Of a stretch of DNA of 64,000 bases, positions 9,787 to 18,425 are shown piece after piece. Both the position numbers and the translations under genes were made by a program. The stretch is from NCBI GenBank assembly GCA_027682585.1, contig JAQCZH010000002.1:620001-684000 (forward strand), in the 5' to 3' direction. Each line of letters opens with the position of its first letter. Position 1 is the stretch's first letter. This DNA is from Lachnospiraceae bacterium AF51-6-b8A (GTDB lineage: Bacteria > Bacillota > Clostridia > Lachnospirales > Lachnospiraceae). The notes under the pieces were generated by a model. It searched no databases and had not been told where the DNA came from. It saw only the letters and a program-made list of their open reading frames with translations.

Positions 9787-11238
9787 TCACTCCGCTCCAT
9801 ATTCACATCCGACGTGAGCCGCTTCAATCTCATCCACCAGCTCCCACTGCCAATCCTTCTTAAGAGACTTGCGGTAGAGCTTAATGGTGCCTGTTCCGGT
9901 GCCGCCGCTCCAGAGTTCTTTGTGGCGGATCTGGCCATCCGGCGTCTCATAGCTGAGTCGCACCATATCCTCCCTGGAACAGTGGATATCTGTATACATC
10001 TTGGACAGGGGCGTCTCCTGAATCATGCGCCAGCGGATATACTCCTTGCCGACCTTGACCTTATACCGGGTCTTGGTCAAAGTCCAGACATGAGAGAAGT
10101 TAAACTGATAAGGTTCTCCCTCATACCACATGGCGCCAAGCAGGCCATTTTCCACTTCCAGATTGCCGACCCGGGGTCTCCCTCCCCCAATCGTAAAAGC
10201 GGAATCACGCAGCTTCTCACCGCTGATCTTTGAAGTAAGGTCACTCGAAGCCAGCCAGATCCATGGTTTGGTAAAATTACTGCCCCAATTTTTATCCGCA
10301 TAACCAAACGAGGTTTCCGGCCGAACCATGTAAATCTGTCCATTATAGACGACTCTTCCCTCATAGGCTGTCTTCATTCCCTCCGCGTGCCAGAGCATCT
10401 GAAGAGCCTCCTGATCACGCATGGGTTTTCCGGCGCCATAACCGATATTAAAGGCAATCTTCTTGTCAATGTGCAGATCCCAGATCAAGTCACCAGCATC
10501 GCTCATCCACTCCGGATGTGCCTCGATCTCCTCCGGGCGCAGACTCACCCGCCCCAGACTTCTGGTCTCACTGAGGAAACAATTGTCCGCACTGATTGAG
10601 AAGGGGGTTCCCTCATTCATGCTGACTTCCTTCCAGGGAAAGAAGCGGTTCAGCTGCTTCGCATCCTCTCCCCAAATCCCGGCCTTGACCATAAGATAGG
10701 ATGGTCTGATTCCCTTGCTCTGCGCTTCTTTGCTCTGCCCCAGGATGGCGGCATCTGTTCCCAGGGCCGGATTCATTGCGAAGAAACAAAGAAAAAAACT
10801 CTTCTCCTCACCAGTAGCCGCATTGTGTCCGGTAAATGACTGCCACCAGCAGTCATAACCCTGCTCTGCCAGCTTGCCGCGGAGCATAAAACGGTCGCGG
10901 TCCAGATCGGACTTGTTGAACCCGCTCTCCATAATGTCGCTGCCCATTTCACCAGCGACATCTATGGCGCTCTTTCCGAACTCTACGGCTCTGCCTGCCA
11001 TAGGATGCTTTCTGGCGACCCCCTCCATAATCTGCCCCATAGATTTGGCCGCAGAAGCGGCCGCCTCATCCAACTTGTATTTCCTGGCGATCTGCCCCGC
11101 CTTGCTGACAGCTCCATCTGTAACATGAATAGCTCCGGTCGCCGCTTTCTTAGCCACCTCAATGGCTATATCCGCATTGTCTGTCGCAGAGTCAATCGCC
11201 CTGGAGATATTGGCCTCAATCTCTTCTAATACGCCCAT
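9787..11238 (-). CDS. tocopherol-cyclase-like (lipocalin-type) domain protein
   Basis: Function unknown. The 483-residue protein has an Ala-rich amphipathic helical N-terminal part (about 1-110), then a beta-rich domain resembling the tocopherol cyclase family: CWWQSFTGHNAATGEEKSFF near 130-149, YADKNWGSNFTKPW at 313-326, and later GLLGAMWYEG. The ADKNWG segment is the most telling family motif. No signal peptide or true membrane span is visible. Quinol or tocopherol synthesis genes are absent nearby. It lies upstream of no obvious partner on its strand, but cardiolipin synthase precedes it by 157 bases, so a lipid-related role is possible. The family call rests on motif memory. Confidence 0.65.
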   Translation of the reverse strand: MGVLEEIEANISRAIDSATDNADIAIEVAKKAATGAIHVTDGAVSKAGQIARKYKLDEAAASAAKSMGQIMEGVARKHPMAGRAVEFGKSAIDVAGEMGSDIMESGFNKSDLDRDRFMLRGKLAEQGYDCWWQSFTGHNAATGEEKSFFLCFFAMNPALGTDAAILGQSKEAQSKGIRPSYLMVKAGIWGEDAKQLNRFFPWKEVSMNEGTPFSISADNCFLSETRSLGRVSLRPEEIEAHPEWMSDAGDLIWDLHIDKKIAFNIGYGAGKPMRDQEALQMLWHAEGMKTAYEGRVVYNGQIYMVRPETSFGYADKNWGSNFTKPWIWLASSDLTSKISGEKLRDSAFTIGGGRPRVGNLEVENGLLGAMWYEGEPYQFNFSHVWTLTKTRYKVKVGKEYIRWRMIQETPLSKMYTDIHCSREDMVRLSYETPDGQIRHKELWSGGTGTGTIKLYRKSLKKDWQWELVDEIEAAHVGCEYGAE

Positions 11239-11395
11239 GTTCGTCCCTCCTTATGGAAGTTACATCACCCTTATTGTGGTCCATCCCATCCGATTTGTAA
11301 ACCAGAAGCACAGACTGCAGCCTGGCCTGCAAAGCCGCCCCTGTCCAGGGAAATCGCACGCGAATCTGACATGGATGCCAAATACAAACAGACCT

Positions 11396-13108
11396 CTACA
11401 GCATAGGGGCTACCAGTTTAAAAATCGCCCCCATAACGCGATCGAGGCGGTTGCGGAAACCTCCGGCTCGGATATCCTCCAGAAAAATCTGCTGGCACCT
11501 GTCCAGGGTCTCATGAAAATCCTCCAGAATATCCCTGATCACCCGGTTCCCATCCACATAGAGCCCCACTTCGAAGTGATGGTAGAGGGATCGATAATCC
11601 AGATTAATGGAACCGACCGTCGCCCGCCTGTCGTCGCTGACAAAAACTTTGGCGTGTATAAATCCCGGTGTATACTCATAGATTTTGACGCCAGCCTCCA
11701 AGAGTTCCCGGTAGTGACTCTTCGCCAGCGTAAAAGCGTAGCGCTTGTCCGGAATATGAGGCAGAATGATCCGCACATCAATCCCGCGCTTGGCTGCGTA
11801 AGTCAGGGCATTCGCCATCGTTGCGTCCAGAATCAGGTAAGGAGTCATAATGTAGACATAGTCTGAGGCGGTCTGCAGGATGTCCAGATAGACCTGTTCT
11901 CCCATCCGCTCTCCATCCAGGGGATTATCTGCGTAGGGAATGACAAAGCCATCTTTAATGATTCGATCAATCGCTGTTCTGACCTGCCTGCGCCGCTTTG
12001 GGCTCTGCCCCTGTTCCGCCTGGATCAGTTCCTGCGCTTCCTCGACCCGCTGTCCTCCATCTGTTCTGAGAAGGCCATAGAGAGCCGAAGCCTCGATATA
12101 GCGATTCTCCTCCGGCATAGGTTTATCAGCCTGGTAATTCCAGGATTCCAGAAAAAGGCGGGTAAAAGTAGCGACGCCATCCCCATAGCTGCGGATGGCC
12201 ACATCTTTCCAGTGACCGAAGGGATGGATAACATTGATATATTCATCCGCCAGATTCAAGCCTCCGGTATAAGCTGTTTTCCCGTCGATCACTGCAATCT
12301 TGCGGTGATCACGATAATTGTACTCCGTGGAGACAAAGGGCGTCACCGGATCAAAGATGCGGCAGGAGATTCCCAGCTTCTTTAACATGGCGGGATAATG
12401 ATGAGGCAGATTGCTGAATTCATTGGTTCCGTCATACATGAGGCGAACCTCTACCCCCTCCTTAGCCTTTTGCGAGAGAATATAGAGCACTTTCCCCCAC
12501 ATCTGCCCCTCAGACACAATAAAATATTCCAGGAAGATAAAATGCCTGGCAGAGGCCAGATCTTCCAGGAAGTCCGGCAGGAAATCCTCACCCAGCGGAT
12601 AATACTTGAGATTGGTAGCCGGATAGGGATGGTAGCCGCAGAGATCATTCATATAATGGGCAAAGGCTTCTCTCTCTGGCCAGCAGTCTGCAATCGCTTC
12701 CATGGTCAGGGGCGTATCAGGCTGTGCCTGGCTCGTATATTTCAAGATTCTGGAAATCTGTTTCTTCAGTCTTCGGTGACCGGCATCACTTCTGACATAG
12801 ACATAGAAAAGAGCTCCAAAGGGACTGCCGAGAGCGACAAAGAGCAGCCAGGAAAGCTTGACGCTGGGATCACTGTCACTGTTGAAAATATGCAATACCG
12901 ATATGACTGTAACCGTCATGGAAAGCATATACATATAAGGACCATAACGGTTCAGCGTATCCACAAGAGCAATCACAAAGAGTATCTGCAGGATGATCAG
13001 AGCAGACATTATGAAGGTTCTGCCATAGACCAGCTTAACCAGACGTTTTTTCCCCCTTTTTAAGAGGCGCATCTCCCGGATATCATTCAGTGAATTGATT
13101 TTTCGCAT
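11396..13108 (-). CDS. cls: cardiolipin synthase (PLD superfamily)
   Basis: Membrane enzyme that condenses two phosphatidylglycerols into cardiolipin and glycerol. The 570-residue protein has two N-terminal membrane helices (about 33-50 and 60-105) and two phospholipase D motifs: HRKIAVID (268-275) and HAKVFVSD (485-492), each followed by the expected Gly/Ser-Asn context (GGLNL, GSINLD). Length is somewhat greater than the usual 480-510, mostly from a charged insertion about 335-385. A GAGGTGAGGG site precedes the ATG. Confidence 0.93.
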   Translation of the reverse strand: MRKINSLNDIREMRLLKRGKKRLVKLVYGRTFIMSALIILQILFVIALVDTLNRYGPYMYMLSMTVTVISVLHIFNSDSDPSVKLSWLLFVALGSPFGALFYVYVRSDAGHRRLKKQISRILKYTSQAQPDTPLTMEAIADCWPEREAFAHYMNDLCGYHPYPATNLKYYPLGEDFLPDFLEDLASARHFIFLEYFIVSEGQMWGKVLYILSQKAKEGVEVRLMYDGTNEFSNLPHHYPAMLKKLGISCRIFDPVTPFVSTEYNYRDHRKIAVIDGKTAYTGGLNLADEYINVIHPFGHWKDVAIRSYGDGVATFTRLFLESWNYQADKPMPEENRYIEASALYGLLRTDGGQRVEEAQELIQAEQGQSPKRRRQVRTAIDRIIKDGFVIPYADNPLDGERMGEQVYLDILQTASDYVYIMTPYLILDATMANALTYAAKRGIDVRIILPHIPDKRYAFTLAKSHYRELLEAGVKIYEYTPGFIHAKVFVSDDRRATVGSINLDYRSLYHHFEVGLYVDGNRVIRDILEDFHETLDRCQQIFLEDIRAGGFRNRLDRVMGAIFKLVAPML

Positions 13109-13246
13109 CCCTCACCTCAGTCCAGTCTTTCTTTTGTCACAGGATTTTCGCGCGCCGTCTGTTCCGATCTGATTATCACAGAGAAAAACTCACGCCATCC
13201 ACACATACCCAATATCCTATACCGCAATAGTAGCGCAAAGATCCAT

Positions 13247-14224
13247 TCAATTACAAACTTTGGTCTGCGCCAAAATTGTCCCTGCGCAGACCAGAATCAG
13301 AGAGAACAGGATGACAGGCCAACCCGCACTCTGTCTCTCCTGCAGGAAGATCGTGGAGAAGATCACACCGAAAACAGGCGTCATAAAGCCAAAGACAGCC
13401 ACTTTGGAGACGGGATTATACTTGAGCAGCTGCCCCCAGAGCGAGTAAGCCACCGCAGAAATACCCGCCAGAAGCAACAGGATTCCCAGACGCAAGCCAT
13501 CCATCTGTCCCAAAAGGACTCCCGGACTGCCGCCCATCAGGCATCCCGCCAGACAGAGCAGGATGCCTCCCAGGACAAACTGATAACCGCTCAACACAAA
13601 AGGCAGCTCCTCCCTGGAATACTCCTTGAGAAAAACGGACGAGAAAGCATACATCACCGTCGACGCGAACACAGCAAGCTGCCCTGGCAGAAAAGCGCTC
13701 GGATTCACCGCCGCCTGTGCGCCTTTTCCTGCCAACAGCGCAAGAAGAAAGCCCGCCAGGTTCAAGAGGAGGACCCCCGAGAAGCCAAGAGCGCTGCCGA
13801 TCAGCTTGCGCCGGGTCATAAGCTCCTGACGGAAGATAAAGCTGGCCACAAAGAGAGCGGCAAAAACGCTGGTTGCCTGAATGATGGAAGCCGAGACACC
13901 GCTGCTGTGCGCCAGCCCCACATAAAAGAAGAAATATTGGCCTACCGTCTGCAGAAGGCAAAGTTTCAGAATCTTGCCCCACATTGCCTTTTGGGGAAAG
14001 AGGACTCTCCGGTAGAGCAGACTTCCAATGGCAATGGCAAGAAGGCCCGCCAGGATAAAACGGAGGCCAGCGAATAAAATCTGATCTCCTGTCGCTGACG
14101 CCCCAATTCCATAGAGTCTATAGCCGATTTTAATGGCGGGAAAAGCCCCTCCCCACAAGGCGCAGGAAACCAGGGCCCCCATCCATACGACAGGAGTCCT
14201 GCTTAGTATATTCTGTCTGGACAT
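13247..14224 (-). CDS. EamA/DMT family transporter
   Basis: Ten-helix integral membrane protein of the drug/metabolite transporter superfamily. The 325-residue sequence is almost entirely hydrophobic segments with two related halves; the first starts at CALWGGAFPAIKIG, and the second has the ISAVAYSLWGQLLKYNPVSK segment typical of EamA repeats. The substrate cannot be predicted. It follows comEB by about 108 bases that consist of tandem repeats, and may be translated by reinitiation or from its own AAGGAAA site. Confidence 0.85.
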   Translation of the reverse strand: MSRQNILSRTPVVWMGALVSCALWGGAFPAIKIGYRLYGIGASATGDQILFAGLRFILAGLLAIAIGSLLYRRVLFPQKAMWGKILKLCLLQTVGQYFFFYVGLAHSSGVSASIIQATSVFAALFVASFIFRQELMTRRKLIGSALGFSGVLLLNLAGFLLALLAGKGAQAAVNPSAFLPGQLAVFASTVMYAFSSVFLKEYSREELPFVLSGYQFVLGGILLCLAGCLMGGSPGVLLGQMDGLRLGILLLLAGISAVAYSLWGQLLKYNPVSKVAVFGFMTPVFGVIFSTIFLQERQSAGWPVILFSLILVCAGTILAQTKVCN

Positions 14225-14241
14225 CTTATTTCCTTCACATG

Positions 14242-14345
14242 TTGTTCCCGCCTGAAACAGGCTTAGCGGTTCATCTTATCTTTCCACCGGAAGCGGACTT
14301 AGCGGTTCATCTTACATCCTCCGGAAGCAGGCTTAAAGGTCCATC
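14242..14345 (-). repeat. three tandem imperfect 34-36 base repeats spanning the comEB stop
   Basis: Units at 14312-14345, 14276-14311 and about 14242-14275 (in transcription order) share GATGAACCGCTAAG and TTCCGG. The first unit contains the end of comEB (ATG GAC CTT TAA); the next two contain a mini-frame ATG AAC CGC TAA, each preceded by a purine-rich ribosome-site-like stretch. They look like a tandem duplication of the gene's 3' end. Confidence 0.75.
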
Positions 14346-14818
14346 TCCACCTTCCTGCCTGAGGGCAAATAACGCCTGCTGGCGACTCCCGCAGCCTTAA
14401 GCATACGCTTGGAAGCAATCACCGACGGTGTGTCCGCATATTTATCCGTCTTAAAAATAATCTCCTTGATCCCCGCCTGAATAATGGCCTTGGCACACTC
14501 ATTACAGGGGAAGAGGGTGACATACATCTTGGTCCCTTCCAAACTCCCTCCCCGATAATTCAGGATGGCATTGAGTTCGCTGTGAGTCGTGTAGAAATAT
14601 TTATTCTCAAGAGGCGCTCCCTCCCGGTTCCATGGAAACGCATCATCCGAACAGCCAATGGGAAGACCGTTGTAGCCAATGGAGAGGATCTTATTCTGCG
14701 GGCTGACGATGCAGGCTCCTACCTGGGTATTGGGGTCTTTGGACCGCATGCCGGCCAGGGTTGCCACCCCCATAAAATACTCGTCCCAACTAATGTAATC
14801 CTCGCGTTTACCGCTCAT
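14333..14818 (-). CDS. comEB: dCMP deaminase (ComEB-like)
   Basis: Zinc enzyme that deaminates dCMP to dUMP, feeding thymidylate synthesis. The 161-residue protein has the zinc and catalytic motifs HSELNAILN and PCNEC, and an early TQVGACIV segment. Family length is 140-180. Its ATG overlaps the TGA of the upstream Sua5 fusion by four bases, so the two are coupled. The 3' end is duplicated downstream. Confidence 0.92.
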   Translation of the reverse strand: MSGKREDYISWDEYFMGVATLAGMRSKDPNTQVGACIVSPQNKILSIGYNGLPIGCSDDAFPWNREGAPLENKYFYTTHSELNAILNYRGGSLEGTKMYVTLFPCNECAKAIIQAGIKEIIFKTDKYADTPSVIASKRMLKAAGVASRRYLPSGRKVEMDL

Positions 14819-16371
14819 ATTCTTTCCTCTTTGCTTTCAGACAAACTTCCCGCCGTCTCATTGAGTTTAACAGCCAGCTTTCCAATCGTCTGATTCAGAA
14901 CTTCGAAGCAAAGACCATACTGCTGCAGGTTTCCTCCATAGGGATTGAGAATATCCAGTTCATCTCCCACATAGTAGGAGAGAACATAAGTATTGTTCTC
15001 GTCAGCACCAGCAAAACGCTGGATAATATCTGCTCTCTGCGCGGCGTCCATGGTGAAGACCAGCGTCGTATCACTGATCTCCTCATTCTTAAGAACCCGG
15101 GACTCATAATCCGCCAATTCCATCCCCTTGCCCTGCAGGACTGCCTGGACCTTCTGGTTGATCGGCTCCGGGAAAAGAACCAGCCTCCCGCGGGCAAGAA
15201 TTTCAACCGGCCGAATCAGTCTCTGCCTGCGCATCAGTTCTGCCGCCATGGGCGCACGGCACACTCCGCGGCCGGAGACAAAGATCACTCTCGTCACTCT
15301 CCTCCCCGCCCGAATCACCTGGTGCGCCGCCGCCTTAATCAGGCGGTTCATAATGGCCGTTCCCATACGGGGTGTATCAAAGGCTTCCGAGTAGATCCGT
15401 TCTATGCCGTCATCATCAAAACGCCGAAGAATTCCAAAGAGATGACGAGCAATCGCCTTATCATCACTGCGAGCTCCGATCTCCGCAATATCCCCTTGCA
15501 GATAGCGGCTTTTTGTCTCGCTGCTTGCGATAATGCCAACCCTTCTTCCCTCCTCAATCGCCTTCGCACTCAGGCGATTGATGGTTTCAACCACATCACC
15601 CTCTGATCCCTCTACTATTTTCAAATCACCTCTGGGCGCGTAGTGCTTATAACGCATTCCTGGCGCCTTGGGCCTTAGTCTGGTGTTCTCTTCCATCAAT
15701 CCGGGATCCATTCGCACACGATCCTGTCCCAGAACATCCTCCAGCATCCGCAGATTGATATAGCCGGGACGAAGTACGGTCGGAATTCCATCGGACAGAT
15801 CCACAATCGTAGATTCCAGACCGATTTCTACCGGGCCTCCGTCAATAATCGCATCTATCTTCCCGGCCAGATCATCAGACACGTGTTCCGCCCGTGTCGG
15901 CGAAGGCCGGCCCGAGGTATTCGCGCTTGGCGCCGCAATCATGCAGCCGCTTGTAAGAATCAGCTGACGGGCCACCGGATGAGAAGGCATGCGCACTGCC
16001 ACGGTATCCAGTCCGCCTGTAGTCTCCATGGGAATCCGGTCATTCTTCCTGACAATCATCGTCATGGGGCCCGGCCAAAAAGCATCCGCCAGAATCTTCG
16101 CCTCCGGGACAAGTTCCTGCGCAATCGCCTCCATCTGAGAGAAATCCGCGATGTGAATGATCAGAGGGTTATCCGAGGGCCTCCCCTTGGCCGCATAAAT
16201 CTTCCTGGAAGAAGCGGCATTCTCCGCATCTCCTCCCAGGCCATATACCGTCTCCGTGGGAAATGCTACCAGGCCCCCCTCGCGCAGAATCTTTCCCGGC
16301 TCTTTTAGTATTTCCTTCAAATCATCTCCAGGCATAACCCGAAATTGTTTTGTCTCCAATGGAGTCCTCAC
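14815..16371 (-). CDS. Sua5/YwlC threonylcarbamoyl-AMP synthase fused to a degenerate low-Mr protein tyrosine phosphatase domain
   Basis: The N-terminal 355 residues are a full-length Sua5: ATP, threonine and bicarbonate are converted to threonylcarbamoyl-AMP for tRNA t6A37. KGRP (62-65), WPGPMT and the SAN motif (149-151) are present, with the C-terminal Sua5 domain after 245. Residues about 360-505 match a low-molecular-weight PTP fold, but the active-site CX5R loop reads VSGRGVCRAP, so the nucleophilic Cys is Ser366, and the general acid of DPYGG is Asn476 (LNPYGG). The second half is therefore probably inactive and may regulate or scaffold. The GTG start has an AGGAAG site. comEB follows with a four-base overlap. 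Confidence 0.9.
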   Translation of the reverse strand: MRTPLETKQFRVMPGDDLKEILKEPGKILREGGLVAFPTETVYGLGGDAENAASSRKIYAAKGRPSDNPLIIHIADFSQMEAIAQELVPEAKILADAFWPGPMTMIVRKNDRIPMETTGGLDTVAVRMPSHPVARQLILTSGCMIAAPSANTSGRPSPTRAEHVSDDLAGKIDAIIDGGPVEIGLESTIVDLSDGIPTVLRPGYINLRMLEDVLGQDRVRMDPGLMEENTRLRPKAPGMRYKHYAPRGDLKIVEGSEGDVVETINRLSAKAIEEGRRVGIIASSETKSRYLQGDIAEIGARSDDKAIARHLFGILRRFDDDGIERIYSEAFDTPRMGTAIMNRLIKAAAHQVIRAGRRVTRVIFVSGRGVCRAPMAAELMRRQRLIRPVEILARGRLVLFPEPINQKVQAVLQGKGMELADYESRVLKNEEISDTTLVFTMDAAQRADIIQRFAGADENNTYVLSYYVGDELDILNPYGGNLQQYGLCFEVLNQTIGKLAVKLNETAGSLSESKEERI

Positions 16372-16407
16372 TCTCTTCCTGTCAAGTCACAGTCCCTGCC
16401 CGATCTT

Positions 16408-18111
16408 CTATTTCCCCGCACTGATCGTCTGCCAGATGGAGGCTGGCTCCATCCCCAGCTTCCAGAAAGCGACTCCAGCCAGATCATTGCTCCGATATAC
16501 TTCCATCTTTCTGGCCATAGAATCGGCGTTCTCCAGCCAGATCTCCACCTTGTTTCCCTCTGCATCCTTCCAGGAGGCCGTGCTCTGTCCCAACTCCTCA
16601 TTCCAGCTGGCCACAGCCTTATTCTGTGTCAGAAGAGCATCCTGATCCTTCATGCCGACAGCCTGGCTGGATACGCTCCCGTCGCTCTTCGTCGTCCAGA
16701 TTCTGGTGTAAAGGGGCAGAGCCAGTATTACCTGTCGGGCAGGCGTACTCTCCAGGGTAGCGGCGACCGCCTTTTGAACATAGCCAATGGACGAATTGCT
16801 GCCCGCGGTCTTATCCGTAGCCCAATGCTCATCATAGGCCATGATTACATTATAGTCCGCGTAGTTGGCCTGTTCCGCCCGGTTATAGTGAAGACTGGAG
16901 GCGCTGGGCGTGTAATTATCGACAGAAACGACCAGATTATTGGCATGAGCCTTAAGGGACAACTCCCGGATAAATTGAATATAGCCATCTGCCGCCTCTG
17001 TCGGCAGGGACTCAATGTCTACATTGATGCCATCCAAATTATAGCGGATTGCAGCCGCAACCAGATGATTGACCAGATTATCTCTTGCCGACGTCGTATT
17101 CAAAACCGCCTTGGTGTCGACCCCATTGGCAGCCAGGTTGCTGACCAGCCCCCAGACAGCAATATTCCCACTATGTGCCTTTGACACATAATCAACGCTT
17201 CCATAGTCATTGATATTGCCCCCATTGTCCTTGAGGGAGAACCAGGTGGGAGAGATCACATTGACACCGTTTGTATTGGCCAAAAGGCCGGATATCCCGG
17301 CATTGCCCGCGGTTGAGGTCACCTGGTGCCAGGCCATCTGGATCTTCTGATCCAAAATCCTGTGGCTGTACTGACGCTCCGGCAAATTCGCCTCGATCTT
17401 GGAATCTCTGATCCCGCTGACCTTGCTTTTGCGAACACAGCCAACCACATTATCTGCAGTAACCACCTGATACCAGCCATCCAGCTCCTGAACAATCGTA
17501 AGCTCATCTCCGCTCTTGCCGTCTTCTAGGATCTGGCTCTTAATTCCCGCCTTGCGGCGAATCCCCTCCGCCCCATTCAGGCTGCCGGTCTTCACTGATG
17601 TCCCTGCTGTCCAGATCGCCAGCCGATGGGGCTGATCGGAAATGGTGTAGGTCAGATCCGTAAACTGCTTGACAAAATCCAGCGCCACATATGTCTTATT
17701 ATTGGCAACAATGACAATCGGGGCGGACCAGCTTCTGGAATTCCTGTCTTCCGTATAGCTGGTGTCAGAGAGATTGACGCTGATCAGACTCTTATCTGTA
17801 GCATAGCGCAGAATGCCTTCTGTCGAATCATAGACCCAACCATCATCAAGATGATCATGAAGCACACTCCACCGGATATAAGTCGTCCCATTAACCACCC
17901 TGGCGGCAGCCGCCTTATCGTCCGCGCTGATCAGATTGCCGTTGGCAATCACTGCGCCATCCTCTTCCCTGTCAATTCCATAGAAGGTATTTAAGCTCAT
18001 GTGTTCTCTGCCGGGACGATACCGTATCGTCAGGAAAGCGACCATGCCAATCAGAACAATCACAAGCAGTAAAATCAACGCCAGAGGCATTCTCTTCTTT
18101 GTCTTCTTCAT
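16408..18111 (-). CDS. GH18 family glycosidase with N-terminal membrane anchor and SH3-like domain
   Basis: Predicted cell-surface hydrolase acting on cell-wall glycans. The 567-residue protein has a membrane helix at 9-29, a copper-amine-oxidase-N-like stalk domain (about 70-165), a bacterial SH3-like segment (about 185-235) and a GH18 barrel (about 255-565). The catalytic motif DGINVDIE places the acid at Glu367, so it should be active. The start MKKTKKRM follows GAGG; nine extra upstream codons are possible. It resembles spore- or wall-associated YdhD/YaaH-type proteins. It is a single-gene unit downstream of a structured intergenic region. Confidence 0.88.
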   Translation of the reverse strand: MKKTKKRMPLALILLLVIVLIGMVAFLTIRYRPGREHMSLNTFYGIDREEDGAVIANGNLISADDKAAAARVVNGTTYIRWSVLHDHLDDGWVYDSTEGILRYATDKSLISVNLSDTSYTEDRNSRSWSAPIVIVANNKTYVALDFVKQFTDLTYTISDQPHRLAIWTAGTSVKTGSLNGAEGIRRKAGIKSQILEDGKSGDELTIVQELDGWYQVVTADNVVGCVRKSKVSGIRDSKIEANLPERQYSHRILDQKIQMAWHQVTSTAGNAGISGLLANTNGVNVISPTWFSLKDNGGNINDYGSVDYVSKAHSGNIAVWGLVSNLAANGVDTKAVLNTTSARDNLVNHLVAAAIRYNLDGINVDIESLPTEAADGYIQFIRELSLKAHANNLVVSVDNYTPSASSLHYNRAEQANYADYNVIMAYDEHWATDKTAGSNSSIGYVQKAVAATLESTPARQVILALPLYTRIWTTKSDGSVSSQAVGMKDQDALLTQNKAVASWNEELGQSTASWKDAEGNKVEIWLENADSMARKMEVYRSNDLAGVAFWKLGMEPASIWQTISAGK

Positions 18112-18153
18112 CTCACACCTCAGAGTGGGAACACACATAATAAATCAAAATGA

Positions 18154-18162
18154 ATTATACCA
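18154..18162 (-). promoter_or_regulatory. extended -10 promoter candidate for the GH18 gene
   Basis: Minus-strand TGGTATAAT is a perfect extended -10 element, about 40 bases before the GH18 ATG. No -35 box is seen; instead the upstream side is occupied by an 11-base perfect hairpin. Confidence 0.5.
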
Positions 18163-18166
18163 TAAG

Positions 18167-18199
18167 AGAGATACCCCGTAGATCATCCGGGGTATCTCT
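18167..18199 (-). other. perfect 11-base inverted repeat upstream of the GH18 gene
   Basis: AGAGATACCCC (18167-18177) and GGGGTATCTCT (18189-18199) flank an 11-base loop. It has no clean U-tract on either strand (minus: CTTATGG), so it is either a weak attenuator at the end of the structured leader or an operator beside the extended -10 element. Confidence 0.55.
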
Positions 18200-18249
18200 T
18201 AGAATGCCTTTCGTGACAGATATGTATTCTTTCGCGCCGATCGGTTCTC

Positions 18250-18425
18250 CGCAGCCGTCGGCTTCCTGACGCAGGTGTCGAGAGATGATGCATCGAGCAC
18301 CTGTACTATTTACAGTTACCTTATCATTCCCTTTTCTTCTCTCGATAAGCTCCTCTCTCCGAACTGCCTTCGGTGCCTTGGCGCCCCATCTGTCCGCCCC
18401 CTGGTCTCCCTTAACCACGGATTCT
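18250..18425 (-). ncRNA. candidate structured RNA or riboswitch-like leader, class unknown
   Basis: Five or more adjacent inverted repeats fill this stretch: TCCG..CGGA with inner TGGT/ACCA (18393-18421), CCGAA/TTCGG (18359-18373), CTTATC/GATAAG (18320-18349), CTGTA/TACAG (18301-18315), GGTG/CACC with TCGA arms (18274-18301) and AGCC/GGCT (18253-18263). On the minus strand it is followed by the 18167-18199 hairpin and then the GH18 gene, the usual layout of a riboswitch. Some segments (GGTGAGAATCCG, GGGAGACC) recall cyclic di-AMP riboswitches but the conserved 3' block of that class is not recognisable. Confidence 0.4.

Noticed and set aside
18155..18418. 87-codon frame on the minus strand upstream of the GH18 gene
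   Set aside because: Lies entirely over the hairpin-rich region and the extended -10 box; no ribosome site and no domain.
18250..18425. Assignment of the structured region to cobalamin, SAM, T-box, RNase P RNA, tmRNA or 6S RNA
   Set aside because: The diagnostic conserved blocks of each class are missing, so only an unclassified structured RNA is claimed.
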